In this document: positions 8,561 to 16,791 of the stretch, one piece after another
Layout of the letters: every line of letters begins with the position of its first letter
Numbering within the stretch: the first letter of the stretch is position 1
NCBI GenBank assembly: GCA_003650125.1
Contig: QNFX01000013.1
Location: 1-48,000 of the forward strand
Origin: Campylobacterota bacterium
Lineage (GTDB): Bacteria > Bdellovibrionota > Bacteriovoracia > Bacteriovoracales > Bacteriovoracaceae
DNA: 48,000 nt
Direction of reading: 5' to 3'
The notes under the pieces: generated by a model
The model's database searches: none
Told to the model about the DNA's origin: nothing
Seen by the model: only the letters and a program-made list of their open reading frames with translations
Position numbers and translations under genes: made by a program

Positions 8561-9847
8561 ATGATAGATAATCCAATCACCGTTACTGCATTAATTTCGC
8601 AAGTTAAAACTCTTTTAGAAGGGCAGTTTAGAACGGTCTGTTTAATAGGAGAGATTACAAATCTATCCTATTCTTCTGCTGGGCATTACTACTTTTCCAT
8701 ATCAGATAAAGATTCCTCTATTAGCGCGGCCCTTTTTCGCGGCAATGCTATGAGAAATCCCTTAATAAAAAAATTGCAAGATGGGGATAAGGTTATTTTG
8801 CATGGAAATATGGGGGTATATGCCAAGAGAGGTACTTTTCAAATAATTGTTACGCGAATTGAAAAAGCAGGAAAAGGTGATTTCTTAGCAAAATTTGAGG
8901 CGTTAAAGAAAAAATTGGCCGGAGAAGGATTATTTGATCCAAGTATAAAAAAAGAAATTCCCCGCTACCCTAAACGAGTTGCTGTCATTACCTCTATTGG
9001 AGGAGCAGCTCTACATGATTTTAATAATGTATATAAAAGAAGATCTATTTGGATGGATATTTTAGTCGTTCCAGCAATTGTTCAAGGAAACACCTCTCCT
9101 GATTCATTGAGAAGGGCGCTTCACCAGATTAATCAATATCAAAAACAGGCGTCAGTTGATAAGAAGTTGGATGTGGTGGTTTTTACCAGGGGCGGAGGAA
9201 GCCTAGAAGATTTATGGGCCTTTAATGACGAGTTATTGGCCAGAGATATTTTTTCTTGTGCTATTCCTTGCATAAGCGCTGTAGGTCATCAGGTAGATTA
9301 TACAATTTCTGATTTTGTGGCCGATTTGAGGTGTGAAACTCCTACTGCAGCGGCCGAAGTTTTAACTCATCATCAAACGAAATTAAAAGAAGATCTTCAT
9401 CATTTAGTAATAAGATTAAAGTCCGAGGTTCGTCATCTCCTAGCAGAAATTAAAGAGATGTTAGATAGGGCGCATCCGCGAGAAATTTTAAATAGAATTT
9501 TGCAAAATTTTTTAAATGTGCAAAAGAAATTGGAAACTCTAAATATTTCTCCCCGCTTTTACGAATTGACTCGCATTCATGAAAAACAATTATTTTTAGA
9601 TGAAATGATTACACGAATGAAACAGATGATGTTAGAGTGGCTTAGGGAAAAAACGGCACAAAATGAAAAGTCATTTGAGTTACTTAGAGTTTTAAACCCA
9701 AATAATGTGTTAAGTAGAGGATACGTTTATGTACGGGATGAAAACGGACAAATCATTCCAAGTTTATCCTCTTATTCAAAGTTAAGGGACAAAGAACACC
9801 TGAGCTTAAAATTTCATGATGGCGAGGGTCGAGCATTAAAGGATTAA
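8561..9847 (+). CDS. xseA: Exodeoxyribonuclease VII large subunit
   Basis: XseA with XseB degrades single-stranded DNA. The 428-residue protein begins with an OB-fold (about 5-100, SQVKTLLEGQF, GEITNLSYSSAGHYYFSI). It continues with the family's nuclease core: PKRVAVITSIGGAALHDF, VVFTRGGGSLEDLWAFND, SAVGHQVDYTISDFVAD and RCETPTAAAEVL. A coiled-coil region follows, ending in VLSRGYVYV. The length is normal. The ATG at 8561 is preceded by AAAAAGG at close to ideal spacing. It lies 14 bases after ctpA. The small subunit xseB, often the next gene, is not here: the following gene is an M23 lipoprotein. Confidence 0.95.
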   Translation: MIDNPITVTALISQVKTLLEGQFRTVCLIGEITNLSYSSAGHYYFSISDKDSSISAALFRGNAMRNPLIKKLQDGDKVILHGNMGVYAKRGTFQIIVTRIEKAGKGDFLAKFEALKKKLAGEGLFDPSIKKEIPRYPKRVAVITSIGGAALHDFNNVYKRRSIWMDILVVPAIVQGNTSPDSLRRALHQINQYQKQASVDKKLDVVVFTRGGGSLEDLWAFNDELLARDIFSCAIPCISAVGHQVDYTISDFVADLRCETPTAAAEVLTHHQTKLKEDLHHLVIRLKSEVRHLLAEIKEMLDRAHPREILNRILQNFLNVQKKLETLNISPRFYELTRIHEKQLFLDEMITRMKQMMLEWLREKTAQNEKSFELLRVLNPNNVLSRGYVYVRDENGQIIPSLSSYSKLRDKEHLSLKFHDGEGRALKD

Positions 9848-9851
9848 TCAG

Positions 9852-10688
9852 ATGAAAACCCTAATTTTATTACTTTTTTTAGTTTCTTGTTCTAGTACAA
9901 ACTTATCCTCTTATACGCCTTATAATGTTTCTATAAAGCCTGGTGAGGTTAAATTATTATCTCTTAAAACTCCCCGGAAAAATGCTAAGGGAAAAGTTTC
10001 TTGTAATAATCAAGAAATCCCCTACCTAGAGAATAATGGGACTATAAGCATCTTTTTGGCAGAGACATATTTTTCGAAGTTAAAACCCTTCAGTTGCCAG
10101 TACATCGAAAAAGAAGAAAAGGTTACTATAGCAAATATCAAGATTGAGAAGAAGGCCTTTCCTTTTGAACAATTAAGTGTTGATAGAAAAAAAGTTTTCT
10201 ACAGCAAGAAAGATCTAAAAAGGATTCTTAAGGAAGCTAAACAGTTAAAGTTAGTATATAAGGGAAATAAAAAGGATGTTTTTTTTAATGGACCTTTTGC
10301 ATTGCCTATCAAGTCAAAGGTGACCTCAATTTATGGCACTAAAAGACTGTTTAATAATAATAAAAACTCTCAACATCTCGGTACTGATTTTAGAGCAAAG
10401 CTAGGAACTTCTATTAGGGTTTCTAATGTAGGAAAAGTTGTTTTGGCCGATGATCTATTTTTTAGTGGTAACACTGTAATTATTGATCATGGACTTGGTG
10501 TTTTTACTATGTATGGGCATCTCTCGAAAATTTCAGTAAAAGTAGGTGACCAGATGAACAAGGGCCATGTTGTTGGGCTCTCAGGTATGTCTGGAAGAGT
10601 AACAGGTCCTCATCTTCATTGGGGAGTTAAAGTTCATGGACATTGGGTGGATGGAGATTCTCTCATTTTGGAAACTGAGAAATTATGA
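9852..10688 (+). CDS. M23 peptidase lipoprotein, apparently active
   Basis: The 278-residue protein has a lipoprotein signal (MKTLILLLFLVSC, lipobox LVSC at 10-13) and a C-terminal M23/LytM endopeptidase domain (about 150-270). Both zinc motifs are intact: HLGTDF (H-x3-D) and GPHLHWG. Together with VIIDHGLGVFTMYGHLS they indicate a working DD-endopeptidase acting on peptidoglycan cross-links in the periplasm. This contrasts with the degenerate LytM domain of the EnvC-like gene 2.7 kb upstream in the same run of genes. It starts four bases after xseA. Its ATGA stop overlaps the start of crcB, so translational coupling is likely. Confidence 0.9.
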   Translation: MKTLILLLFLVSCSSTNLSSYTPYNVSIKPGEVKLLSLKTPRKNAKGKVSCNNQEIPYLENNGTISIFLAETYFSKLKPFSCQYIEKEEKVTIANIKIEKKAFPFEQLSVDRKKVFYSKKDLKRILKEAKQLKLVYKGNKKDVFFNGPFALPIKSKVTSIYGTKRLFNNNKNSQHLGTDFRAKLGTSIRVSNVGKVVLADDLFFSGNTVIIDHGLGVFTMYGHLSKISVKVGDQMNKGHVVGLSGMSGRVTGPHLHWGVKVHGHWVDGDSLILETEKL

Positions 10689-11041
10689 GCTTGCTTGCTG
10701 TTTTTATCGGTGGAGGCCTAGGGGCAGTCTCTAGATGGCTTATTACTTATGGTGTTCTTTTAGTTACTCATAGAGTCTGGGCCGGGACTCTCTTAGTGAA
10801 CTGTATAGGTTCTCTTATTCTATTTTTACTTCATAAATACTGGGTTCCCAGTTCTCCTGCTTTAAATCTTTTTTGGAAAGTGGGACTTATGGGCGGACTC
10901 ACAACCTTTAGTACTTTCTCTTTGGAGATGGCCACATACTTTAAAAATGGTGATTATATTGAAAGTTTCTTAATCCTACTTTTAAATGTAGGGATCTGTT
11001 TTTTTATGGGATTTTTCTTATTAAGAGATACTGCTGCCTAA
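10685..11041 (+). CDS. crcB: Fluoride channel CrcB/FluC
   Basis: FluC proteins are small dual-topology dimeric channels that export fluoride. The 118-residue protein has four membrane segments and the family blocks GGGLGAVSRWL, GTLLVNCIGS and GGLTTFSTFSLE (the last holds the phenylalanine and polar track residues). The start overlaps the preceding M23 gene as ATGA. No fluoride riboswitch is possible here, because there is no leader. The stop overlaps the convergent exonuclease gene by four bases. Confidence 0.93.
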   Translation: MSLLAVFIGGGLGAVSRWLITYGVLLVTHRVWAGTLLVNCIGSLILFLLHKYWVPSSPALNLFWKVGLMGGLTTFSTFSLEMATYFKNGDYIESFLILLLNVGICFFMGFFLLRDTAA

Positions 11042-12300
11042 ATATGTTTTTTTGGAAATAGACCTGGATTTTTGTTGTTTTTAACAAACTTATTGAGCTT
11101 AGAAAAAAAAGCTTCTGTACCTTTCATGGGAAGTTCTTTGTTGATTAGGAAGATATCATCAGAAGATAGAAGGTGGTTTTTTATTAAATCATTAACTCTG
11201 CTTGGAAAAATAGCTTTTTTTATTTTTCTTTTATCTGGTTTAGATATTCTAGAAATTAAAAATTGATAGAGTTTCTTCCTGTGAGCGGGATAAGTAAAAA
11301 CCATTTGAGAGTTGGTATTTAAGGCCTTGGTTTGAAAAACTACATATTGCCCGGGGATTAAATGGTTGGTAATGAAAAAGTCAGGGAGATCCTTTTTATT
11401 TGTCTCTTCAATTTTGGTGAAGTCTAATATCTCCTGAAGTGTTTCAGGAGGAAGTTTTGAAGAAATATGGGCAAAATGAATTAAGGCCTCAACGTATGGC
11501 CCATATAATTTAATTGAGACCATGGACCAATCAAGCTTCGTTAGATGTGCTTCAATGAAGGAGAGTTCCTTATCTGTCCCTCTAGAGGGTAAGGCAAAAA
11601 GTATAACGCCATTTTTTCCTTTTATGGTAATTAGATAGGGGATCGTAATTTTTTTAAGCTGATCTATGATTTCATTATTATTTGTTCCTCGACGAAAGTT
11701 CTTTCTATCTAGCTCAAATCGATTTCTGGGGTAATAGAGATGATTTATTTTAGTTATTTCTTTTTCTATATAGAACTCTAAATACTTTAAAAGTAGTTGG
11801 CCTGCCGCCCTCGCATCATCAAGGGCCCGATGGGCCTTCATATGGGGGATATTAAAAATAGAGCACATATAGTTTAAATTAGAGCTGATAAGAGTTGGAA
11901 TAAGATATTTTGTCATTAAATTGGTACAGAGGCTTTTATTTTTTAGAGGGGCCTTGCCAAGTCTTTTTAATACGGCACTAAAAAATGGAATATCAAAGGA
12001 AATATTATGGGCCACAAGGATCGAATCTCCCATAAAATCGAGGATTTCATCGATGACATCCTCAATTATCGGGGCGTCCTTAACATCATCATTTGTTATA
12101 GAAGTTAATTTTTGAATAAAATCAGGGATTCTTATTTTAGGATTTATTAAGAATTCTTTTTCCTCAATAATTTCCATATTTTTAATTTTAACCATTCCAA
12201 TTTCAATAATTCTATCTTGGTCATGATTAGGGCCTGTGGCCTCGAGGTCGAATACGCAAAAGGATAGATTTTTTATTAGATTTTCTGATTCTGTGGTCAT
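11038..12300 (-). CDS. DEDDh 3'-5' exonuclease (DnaQ-like) with unknown C-terminal half
   Basis: Residues about 15-175 form a DnaQ/epsilon-type exonuclease: Exo I in FCVFDLEATG, Exo II in LVAHNISFDIPFF, and Exo III in HRALDDARAAGQLL. All four acidic residues and the general-base His are present. The remaining 240 residues are not a domain I recognise; they contain no visible GIY-YIG or helicase motifs. It could be a proofreading-type or stand-alone repair nuclease. I choose the ATG at 12300 because GGAG sits seven bases upstream. A GTG at 12321 would add seven residues but lacks a good site. Last gene of the minus-strand punA-cdd-exonuclease run. Confidence 0.85.
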   Translation of the reverse strand: MTTESENLIKNLSFCVFDLEATGPNHDQDRIIEIGMVKIKNMEIIEEKEFLINPKIRIPDFIQKLTSITNDDVKDAPIIEDVIDEILDFMGDSILVAHNISFDIPFFSAVLKRLGKAPLKNKSLCTNLMTKYLIPTLISSNLNYMCSIFNIPHMKAHRALDDARAAGQLLLKYLEFYIEKEITKINHLYYPRNRFELDRKNFRRGTNNNEIIDQLKKITIPYLITIKGKNGVILFALPSRGTDKELSFIEAHLTKLDWSMVSIKLYGPYVEALIHFAHISSKLPPETLQEILDFTKIEETNKKDLPDFFITNHLIPGQYVVFQTKALNTNSQMVFTYPAHRKKLYQFLISRISKPDKRKIKKAIFPSRVNDLIKNHLLSSDDIFLINKELPMKGTEAFFSKLNKFVKNNKNPGLFPKKHI

Positions 12301-12351
12301 TAATAAGCTCCGAGTATTCACTCGAGAAGGTTTAAATTGTAACCATTTGTA

Positions 12352-12744
12352 TCATTTAAAGAATTCTTTGGAAAATGAATTGGGATATATATCATCAAAG
12401 TTATGGATTTGATGGTCTTTTTCGTTACCAATCACGACTTTTAAGTCTTTAGCAGCGAATTCGCTTAAGACTTGTCTGCATGGGCCACAAGGTGGAAATC
12501 CTTTTTCTGAAAAAATATAAATAAGAGAGATTTCCTTTTCCCCCTCGGACAGGGCCTTAAAAATGGCCACCCTTTCGGCACAGATGGTTTCACTAAAACT
12601 TGAATTTTCAATATTGCATCCGCTATAGGTTTTTCCCGTGCTGGTCATAAGGGCCGAAGCAACTTTTATTTTAGAATAAGGAGAATAGGAATTTTTGATT
12701 ATACCTCTGCAGAGGTTCTCTAATTTTTCAATGTCCTCTTTCAC
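12352..12744 (-). CDS. cdd: Cytidine deaminase
   Basis: Cdd converts cytidine/deoxycytidine to uridine/deoxyuridine for pyrimidine salvage. The 130-residue protein has the zinc-site motifs CAER (catalytic Glu with the first Cys) and PCGPCRQ, and the substrate-binding block SGCNIENSSFSETICAE. The length is typical of the homotetrameric form. The longest frame starts at a TTG (12756), but the GTG at 12744 is preceded by GGAG with six-base spacing and fits much better. This start still overlaps the end of punA by 17 bases. The overlap and shared nucleoside-salvage role indicate one operon. Confidence 0.93.
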   Translation of the reverse strand: MKEDIEKLENLCRGIIKNSYSPYSKIKVASALMTSTGKTYSGCNIENSSFSETICAERVAIFKALSEGEKEISLIYIFSEKGFPPCGPCRQVLSEFAAKDLKVVIGNEKDHQIHNFDDIYPNSFSKEFFK

Positions 12745-13564
12745 TTCCCACTCCAATTTTGATGATGAAATTTTTTATAAGAGAGCTAAAGTCTTCCATG
12801 ACAGATGCGGCCTGTAGAGTTATGTCTTCATGTCTTAGCGAGTCATCAATGATTCCCGCTGCCATATTTGAAATTAAGGAAATATTGCAAACTTTTACTC
12901 CCATATGATGGGCAGCAATTGTTTCAGGTACGGTACTCATTCCCACCATATCGGCCCCTAGGGCGCGAAGCATTCTAACTTCTGCGGGGGTTTCATAGGA
13001 GGGGCCTAAAACACCTGCGTAGACTCCAGATTTCAAGGGAATATTAAGCTCTTTAGCGCTCTGTGTCAGCATTTCATTTAAGGAAGGATCATAGGCCTTA
13101 GACATATCTGGAAATCTAGGTGCAAAGTCAAAGAGGTTTGGCCCAATCAAGGGATTTTTTCCAGTCAGGTTTAAGTGATCTTCGGTTAAAACAAAATCAC
13201 CAGGGAAAAATGATTTATTAATCCCTCCTGAGACATTGGTGAGGATTAAGTTTTCAACACCTAAAAGACCAAGAGTACGAATAGGGTAGACCACTTCCGC
13301 CTGGGAGTGCCCTTCATAGGCATGAACCCTTCCTTGTAGTGCAATTATTTCAATACCATTAATTTTCCCTAAAACTAATTGGCCGTTATGGCCTGCAACT
13401 GATACGTTTTGAAAATGGGGAATTCTTGAATAGGGAACAGAAATCTTTTCACTAAAGGATTGGATAAAGTTTCCTAAACCAGAGCCTAAAACTATTCCTA
13501 TTTTGGGATGGTAAGGGCCTAAGGATTCTATAAATTTAACTGTTGTTTCTAGCATCTTAATCAT
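12728..13564 (-). CDS. punA: Purine nucleoside phosphorylase
   Basis: PNP cleaves purine (deoxy)nucleosides with phosphate. The 278-residue protein is of the trimeric PNP type: phosphate loop GIVLGSGLG near residue 25, GRVHAYEGHS, LTNVSGGIN, the purine-site stretch YETPAEVRMLRALGADMVGM, and STVPETIAA. A TTG at 13582 would add six residues; I prefer the ATG at 13564, although its Shine-Dalgarno (GATGAG) is only moderate. First gene of the minus-strand operon with cdd and the exonuclease. A 14-bp palindrome lies about 30 bases upstream. Confidence 0.93.
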   Translation of the reverse strand: MIKMLETTVKFIESLGPYHPKIGIVLGSGLGNFIQSFSEKISVPYSRIPHFQNVSVAGHNGQLVLGKINGIEIIALQGRVHAYEGHSQAEVVYPIRTLGLLGVENLILTNVSGGINKSFFPGDFVLTEDHLNLTGKNPLIGPNLFDFAPRFPDMSKAYDPSLNEMLTQSAKELNIPLKSGVYAGVLGPSYETPAEVRMLRALGADMVGMSTVPETIAAHHMGVKVCNISLISNMAAGIIDDSLRHEDITLQAASVMEDFSSLIKNFIIKIGVGSERGH

Positions 13565-13593
13565 GCTTGACTCATCTTTCAAAAGGTTTCAAA

Positions 13594-13607
13594 GTCTTAA
13601 TTAAGAC
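13594..13607. promoter_or_regulatory. Perfect 14-bp palindrome in divergent intergenic region
   Basis: GTCTTAATTAAGAC is a perfect palindrome between punA (minus) and the small membrane protein gene (plus). On the minus strand a TATAAT (13610-13615) lies just upstream of it, so the palindrome would overlap the start site of a punA transcript. This position suits a repressor operator, but no regulator is identified. Confidence 0.35.
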
Positions 13608-13627
13608 AAATTATATAAGCTTGCACA

Positions 13628-14050
13628 ATGAAAATATTTTTATACACATTTTTTATTTTTCAACTTGTTTTAACCTCTGTTCCTGGTTTTTCTAAGGAAG
13701 ATGCTTTTATACAGAAAACTATCAATAAAACGAAAAGAGATGTTCTTACTATTGGGGGATTAGGACTTGGGGGAGCAGCATTAGGGCTTTCTACCTTGGC
13801 CTTTGTAAAAGAGCCTCTTGATAATCTCAAAAATATTGCCATTGGTGGTGCAGTTGGGATCATTTTAGGGGTAGGTGTTGTCGCCTATAATCATGCTACT
13901 GAAGGGAATTTATACTATGAATCCTACAACATAGACCCTAAGGAGTTCGAGACAGGCGAGCGAATCAGTTGGCATAAAAGGCAAATTGAAGAAAATATTC
14001 TAGTAATTAAATCGGACCTTCCGCCTTTAAGTTACAACTTCCAGTTTTAA
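13628..14050 (+). CDS. Small secreted/membrane protein with glycine-rich hydrophobic segments
   Basis: I do not recognise this 140-residue protein. It has a signal-like N-terminus (MKIFLYTFFIFQLVLTSVPGFS) and then two glycine-rich hydrophobic stretches (about 40-60, LTIGGLGLGGAALGLS, and about 70-90, NIAIGGAVGIILGVGVVAY) separated by a short loop. A hydrophilic C-terminus follows. It could be an inner-membrane protein with a periplasmic tail. No strong Shine-Dalgarno precedes the ATG. It lies two bases upstream of the glycosyltransferase gene, so the two are probably co-translated. Confidence 0.6.
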   Translation: MKIFLYTFFIFQLVLTSVPGFSKEDAFIQKTINKTKRDVLTIGGLGLGGAALGLSTLAFVKEPLDNLKNIAIGGAVGIILGVGVVAYNHATEGNLYYESYNIDPKEFETGERISWHKRQIEENILVIKSDLPPLSYNFQF

Positions 14051-14052
14051 TC

Positions 14053-15006
14053 ATGAAAATTTTATTTAACCATCCCGAGGTCGTGCCTGTTAAAAGGTAT
14101 GGAGGCACGGAAAGAATATTATATTGGCTTATGAAAGAATTAGTTCTTTTAGGTCATGAAGTCGTTTTAGTAGGCAATCCTAAAAGTCAGGTGAAAGAAA
14201 TTGGTGTGGAGCTGATTCCTCATGAATCGGACTGGAGATACTTGATTCCCTCTGATGTGGATATCCTCCATTTGTTTATTTCTCCTCACCTTAAATTTGA
14301 TCAACCCTTAATGGTTACTCTTCATGGGAATGGCCAGGTAGGGGAAAGTTTTCATCAGAATACTGTGTTTTTATCTAGGAAGCATGCTGAAAACCATGGT
14401 TCCAAGGAATTTGTTTATAATGGAATAGATCTATCTGAATATCCAGCACCTCTCAAAAAAAAATTAGGTTGGGATAAGTTTTTATTTTTGGCCAAGGCAT
14501 CGTGGAAAGTAAAAAATTTAAAGGATTGTATTAAGGCCTGTAAGACGAATGAAAAATATCTCGAAGTTGCCGGAGGAAAAGGATTTAGTCTTTCCTCTTA
14601 TATTCATTATAATGGCCTAGTTGATCAGGTTAAAAAATTAGAGTTGTTAAATGAAATAGATGCACTCCTTTGGCCTGTACGTTGGCATGAGCCTTTTGGT
14701 GTAGCAGTTATTGAGTCTATGGCCCTCGGGGCCCCGGTGATCTCTTCTAGATATGGTTCACTTCCAGAACTTATAAATGAAAAAACAGGTATTCTTTGTG
14801 ATAATTATTTTGAGTTTGAAAAAGCAGTAGGATTAGCTGAAAATACCTTTGATCAGGAATACTTACGTCATTATGTAGAAAGTAATTTTACCGCTAAAAT
14901 AATGGCAGAAAACTACCTGAAATATTATCAAAGGGTAATAGATGGGGAAGCATTAAACCCTACGAATCCTTACACGATCACCGCAGGGGATCTACTTCCT
15001 TTCTAG
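14053..15006 (+). CDS. Glycosyltransferase family 4 (GT-B fold)
   Basis: The 317-residue protein is a short GT4 retaining glycosyltransferase. The N-terminus has the GT4 acceptor-domain pattern (VPVKRYGGTERILYWLMKELVLLGHEV). The C-terminal domain has the nucleotide-sugar motif E-x7-E in HEPFGVAVIESMALGAPVIS, followed by GSLPELI. Proteins of this subgroup transfer sugars to lipids, glycans or small molecules; the donor and acceptor cannot be read from the sequence. It has no membrane segment. It follows the small membrane protein by two bases. It is not in an O-antigen cluster, and the next gene is RNase G. Confidence 0.85.
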   Translation: MKILFNHPEVVPVKRYGGTERILYWLMKELVLLGHEVVLVGNPKSQVKEIGVELIPHESDWRYLIPSDVDILHLFISPHLKFDQPLMVTLHGNGQVGESFHQNTVFLSRKHAENHGSKEFVYNGIDLSEYPAPLKKKLGWDKFLFLAKASWKVKNLKDCIKACKTNEKYLEVAGGKGFSLSSYIHYNGLVDQVKKLELLNEIDALLWPVRWHEPFGVAVIESMALGAPVISSRYGSLPELINEKTGILCDNYFEFEKAVGLAENTFDQEYLRHYVESNFTAKIMAENYLKYYQRVIDGEALNPTNPYTITAGDLLPF

Positions 15007-15088
15007 GGAAAAATTCCTTGAACTTTATGCTCCAGGGTAATACCTTGATTTAGTATTGAAACATTATATTGCGTAGCGAGAGAATAAT

Positions 15089-16669
15089 ATGGCCAAAGAA
15101 CTAGTTATAAATCAGACCTTAAATGAATGTCGAGCGGCCTTAATAGAAAATGGCGAAATCCTTGATTACTTAATGGATAGAAGGCCTGAAGAGGTTGATA
15201 ATCGTCCATCTGTTGGCAATATATATAAGGCCAAGGTTTTAAGAGTTCTACCCGGAATGCAATCGGCCTTTTTAGATATTGGATATGAGAAAGCGGCCTT
15301 TTTATATGTTGATGATGCTTATCTTCCAACTTTAGAAGAGCAAAGGAAGATGGTTGAAAAGGCCAAAAAAAGCAAGTTGTCCCCAGGGCGTCCAGGAGAA
15401 ATAATTCCTGATGAGCTTTCCACTTTAACAGAAACTGTAGATATGAGGTTTCGTCCAGAAAGTGCCATTGAAGATTTTTTAAAAGAGGGTCAAGAAATAA
15501 TTGTTCAGGTAGCAAAAGAGCCTATCTCAACTAAAGGGCCTCGGGTTACGAGACAGATCACCTTGGCGGGAAGACATGTAGTCTTTATGCCTTTTATTGA
15601 ACATACAGGTGTTTCAAGAAGAATTGAAAATGATGAGGAAAGAGATAGGTTAAAAGAAATTCTGGAAAAAATAAGACCTGAAGGGCAAGGAATAATTGCT
15701 CGTACCGTGGCCGAAGGGCAATCTAATAAAACTATTAAAACAGATTTGAATATGCTGGTTAAGATCTGGCGGGAAGTAGTTAAAAAGGGTGAAAAACCAA
15801 AAGCTCCGACTCTTATTTATAAAGATTTAACTTTTATACAACGAGTACTTCGAGATATTACGGATGAAGATGTTTCTCAGATCATGGTGGATTCTAAAGA
15901 CAATCATAAGGAAGTAGAAAAATTTATTACCAAATATCTTCCTTCAATGAAAGGCAAGGCCAAAAAATACGATGGAGCAACTCCCATCTTTGAACACTAT
16001 GGAATTGACCTAGAAATTGAACGAGGATTATCTAATAAAGTTTATCTCCCATCAGGAGGGTCTTTAAATATTGATCAAACTGAGGCCTTAGTTTCCATTG
16101 ATGTTAATACGGGAAAGTTTGTCGGTAGAAAAACTCTGGAAGATACCATTCTTCGAACTAACCTTGAGGCGGTAAGGGAAATCTCTTATCAGATGCGACT
16201 GAGAAATTGTGGTGGTTTGATTATTATCGATTTTATAGATATGGAAAAAGAAGAAAACCGTATAACGGTTTATTCTTCTCTGCTTGAGGCGCTAAAAAAA
16301 GACCGTGCCAAAACTAATGTTCTTCCTATTTCGGGTCTCGGACTTGTGGAGATGACCAGAAAAAGAACGCGAGATACCCTGACGAGAATTATGTGTGAGG
16401 CCTGTCCTTATTGTGAAGGAACAGGACGAGTAAAATCGACTCTGACGGTGAGTTATGAATTAGTCCGTGCGCTTTATAAAGTACTGGGGAAATCTCGTGG
16501 GTATAAAAAAGTTTCTATCTATGCTCATCCGGAAGTTACTGCAAGACTTGCTGGTGAAGATCTTGATGTTATTGAGAATCTTGAGGCAGAATTTGGGACC
16601 TCTCTTCTTATCAGATCAGAGAATAACTACCATATAGAGCAATACGAAATTTTTCCCCAGGAATTCTAA
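15089..16669 (+). CDS. rng: Ribonuclease G (RNase E/G family)
   Basis: RNase E/G endonucleases process rRNA 5' ends and initiate mRNA decay. The 526-residue protein matches the catalytic core: an S1 domain (about 38-125, VGNIYKAKVLRVLPGMQSAFLDIG), the 5'-sensor/RNase H-like region, and the DNase I-like active site with acidic residues in SIDVNTGKF and IIDFIDM. The zinc-link region reads CEACPYCEGTGR. There is no long RNase E-type degradosome tail, so RNase G is the better name. Translation starts ATGGCCAAAGAACTAG after a weak GAGAGAA site. The upstream 82-base gap holds no clear promoter that I trust. Confidence 0.92.
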   Translation: MAKELVINQTLNECRAALIENGEILDYLMDRRPEEVDNRPSVGNIYKAKVLRVLPGMQSAFLDIGYEKAAFLYVDDAYLPTLEEQRKMVEKAKKSKLSPGRPGEIIPDELSTLTETVDMRFRPESAIEDFLKEGQEIIVQVAKEPISTKGPRVTRQITLAGRHVVFMPFIEHTGVSRRIENDEERDRLKEILEKIRPEGQGIIARTVAEGQSNKTIKTDLNMLVKIWREVVKKGEKPKAPTLIYKDLTFIQRVLRDITDEDVSQIMVDSKDNHKEVEKFITKYLPSMKGKAKKYDGATPIFEHYGIDLEIERGLSNKVYLPSGGSLNIDQTEALVSIDVNTGKFVGRKTLEDTILRTNLEAVREISYQMRLRNCGGLIIIDFIDMEKEENRITVYSSLLEALKKDRAKTNVLPISGLGLVEMTRKRTRDTLTRIMCEACPYCEGTGRVKSTLTVSYELVRALYKVLGKSRGYKKVSIYAHPEVTARLAGEDLDVIENLEAEFGTSLLIRSENNYHIEQYEIFPQEF

Positions 16670-16703
16670 CCTAAAATCAATCATTTATCGTCTATATAAC
16701 CCT

Positions 16704-16731
16704 TTGAAAATCAACTATTTAGTGTTAGTTT
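16704..16731 (+). promoter_or_regulatory. Promoter for the S6-S18 gene
   Basis: TTGAAA (16704-16709) and TAGTTT (16726-16731) are separated by 16 bases, with an extended -10 TGT immediately before the -10. It would give a leader of about 55 bases that contains a terminator-like hairpin. Confidence 0.45.
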
Positions 16732-16756
16732 ACACGCAGCAAATTTTAGCTATCTC

Positions 16757-16775
16757 GCCCAATTTTGGGCCTTTT
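16757..16775 (+). promoter_or_regulatory. Terminator-like hairpin in the S6-S18 leader
   Basis: GCCCA (16757-16761) pairs with TGGGC (16766-16770) around ATTT, followed by CTTTTT. It lies between the candidate promoter and the Shine-Dalgarno AGGAGG (16781-16786). It could be an attenuator or the binding site for ribosomal-protein autoregulation, which is known for the S6:S18 pair in other bacteria. It could also be the terminator of rng, 88 bases upstream. Confidence 0.45.
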
Positions 16776-16791
16776 TGTCCAGGAGGTAAAA

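Noticed and set aside
15105-15515. 136-codon frame antisense to rng
   Set aside because: It lies wholly within the strongly conserved RNase G coding region and has no recognisable domain or RBS.
16765-16791. In-frame ATG nine codons upstream of the S6-S18 start
   Set aside because: It lies within the leader hairpin and has no Shine-Dalgarno, whereas the ATG at 16792 has a perfect AGGAGG and gives the normal S6 N-terminus.
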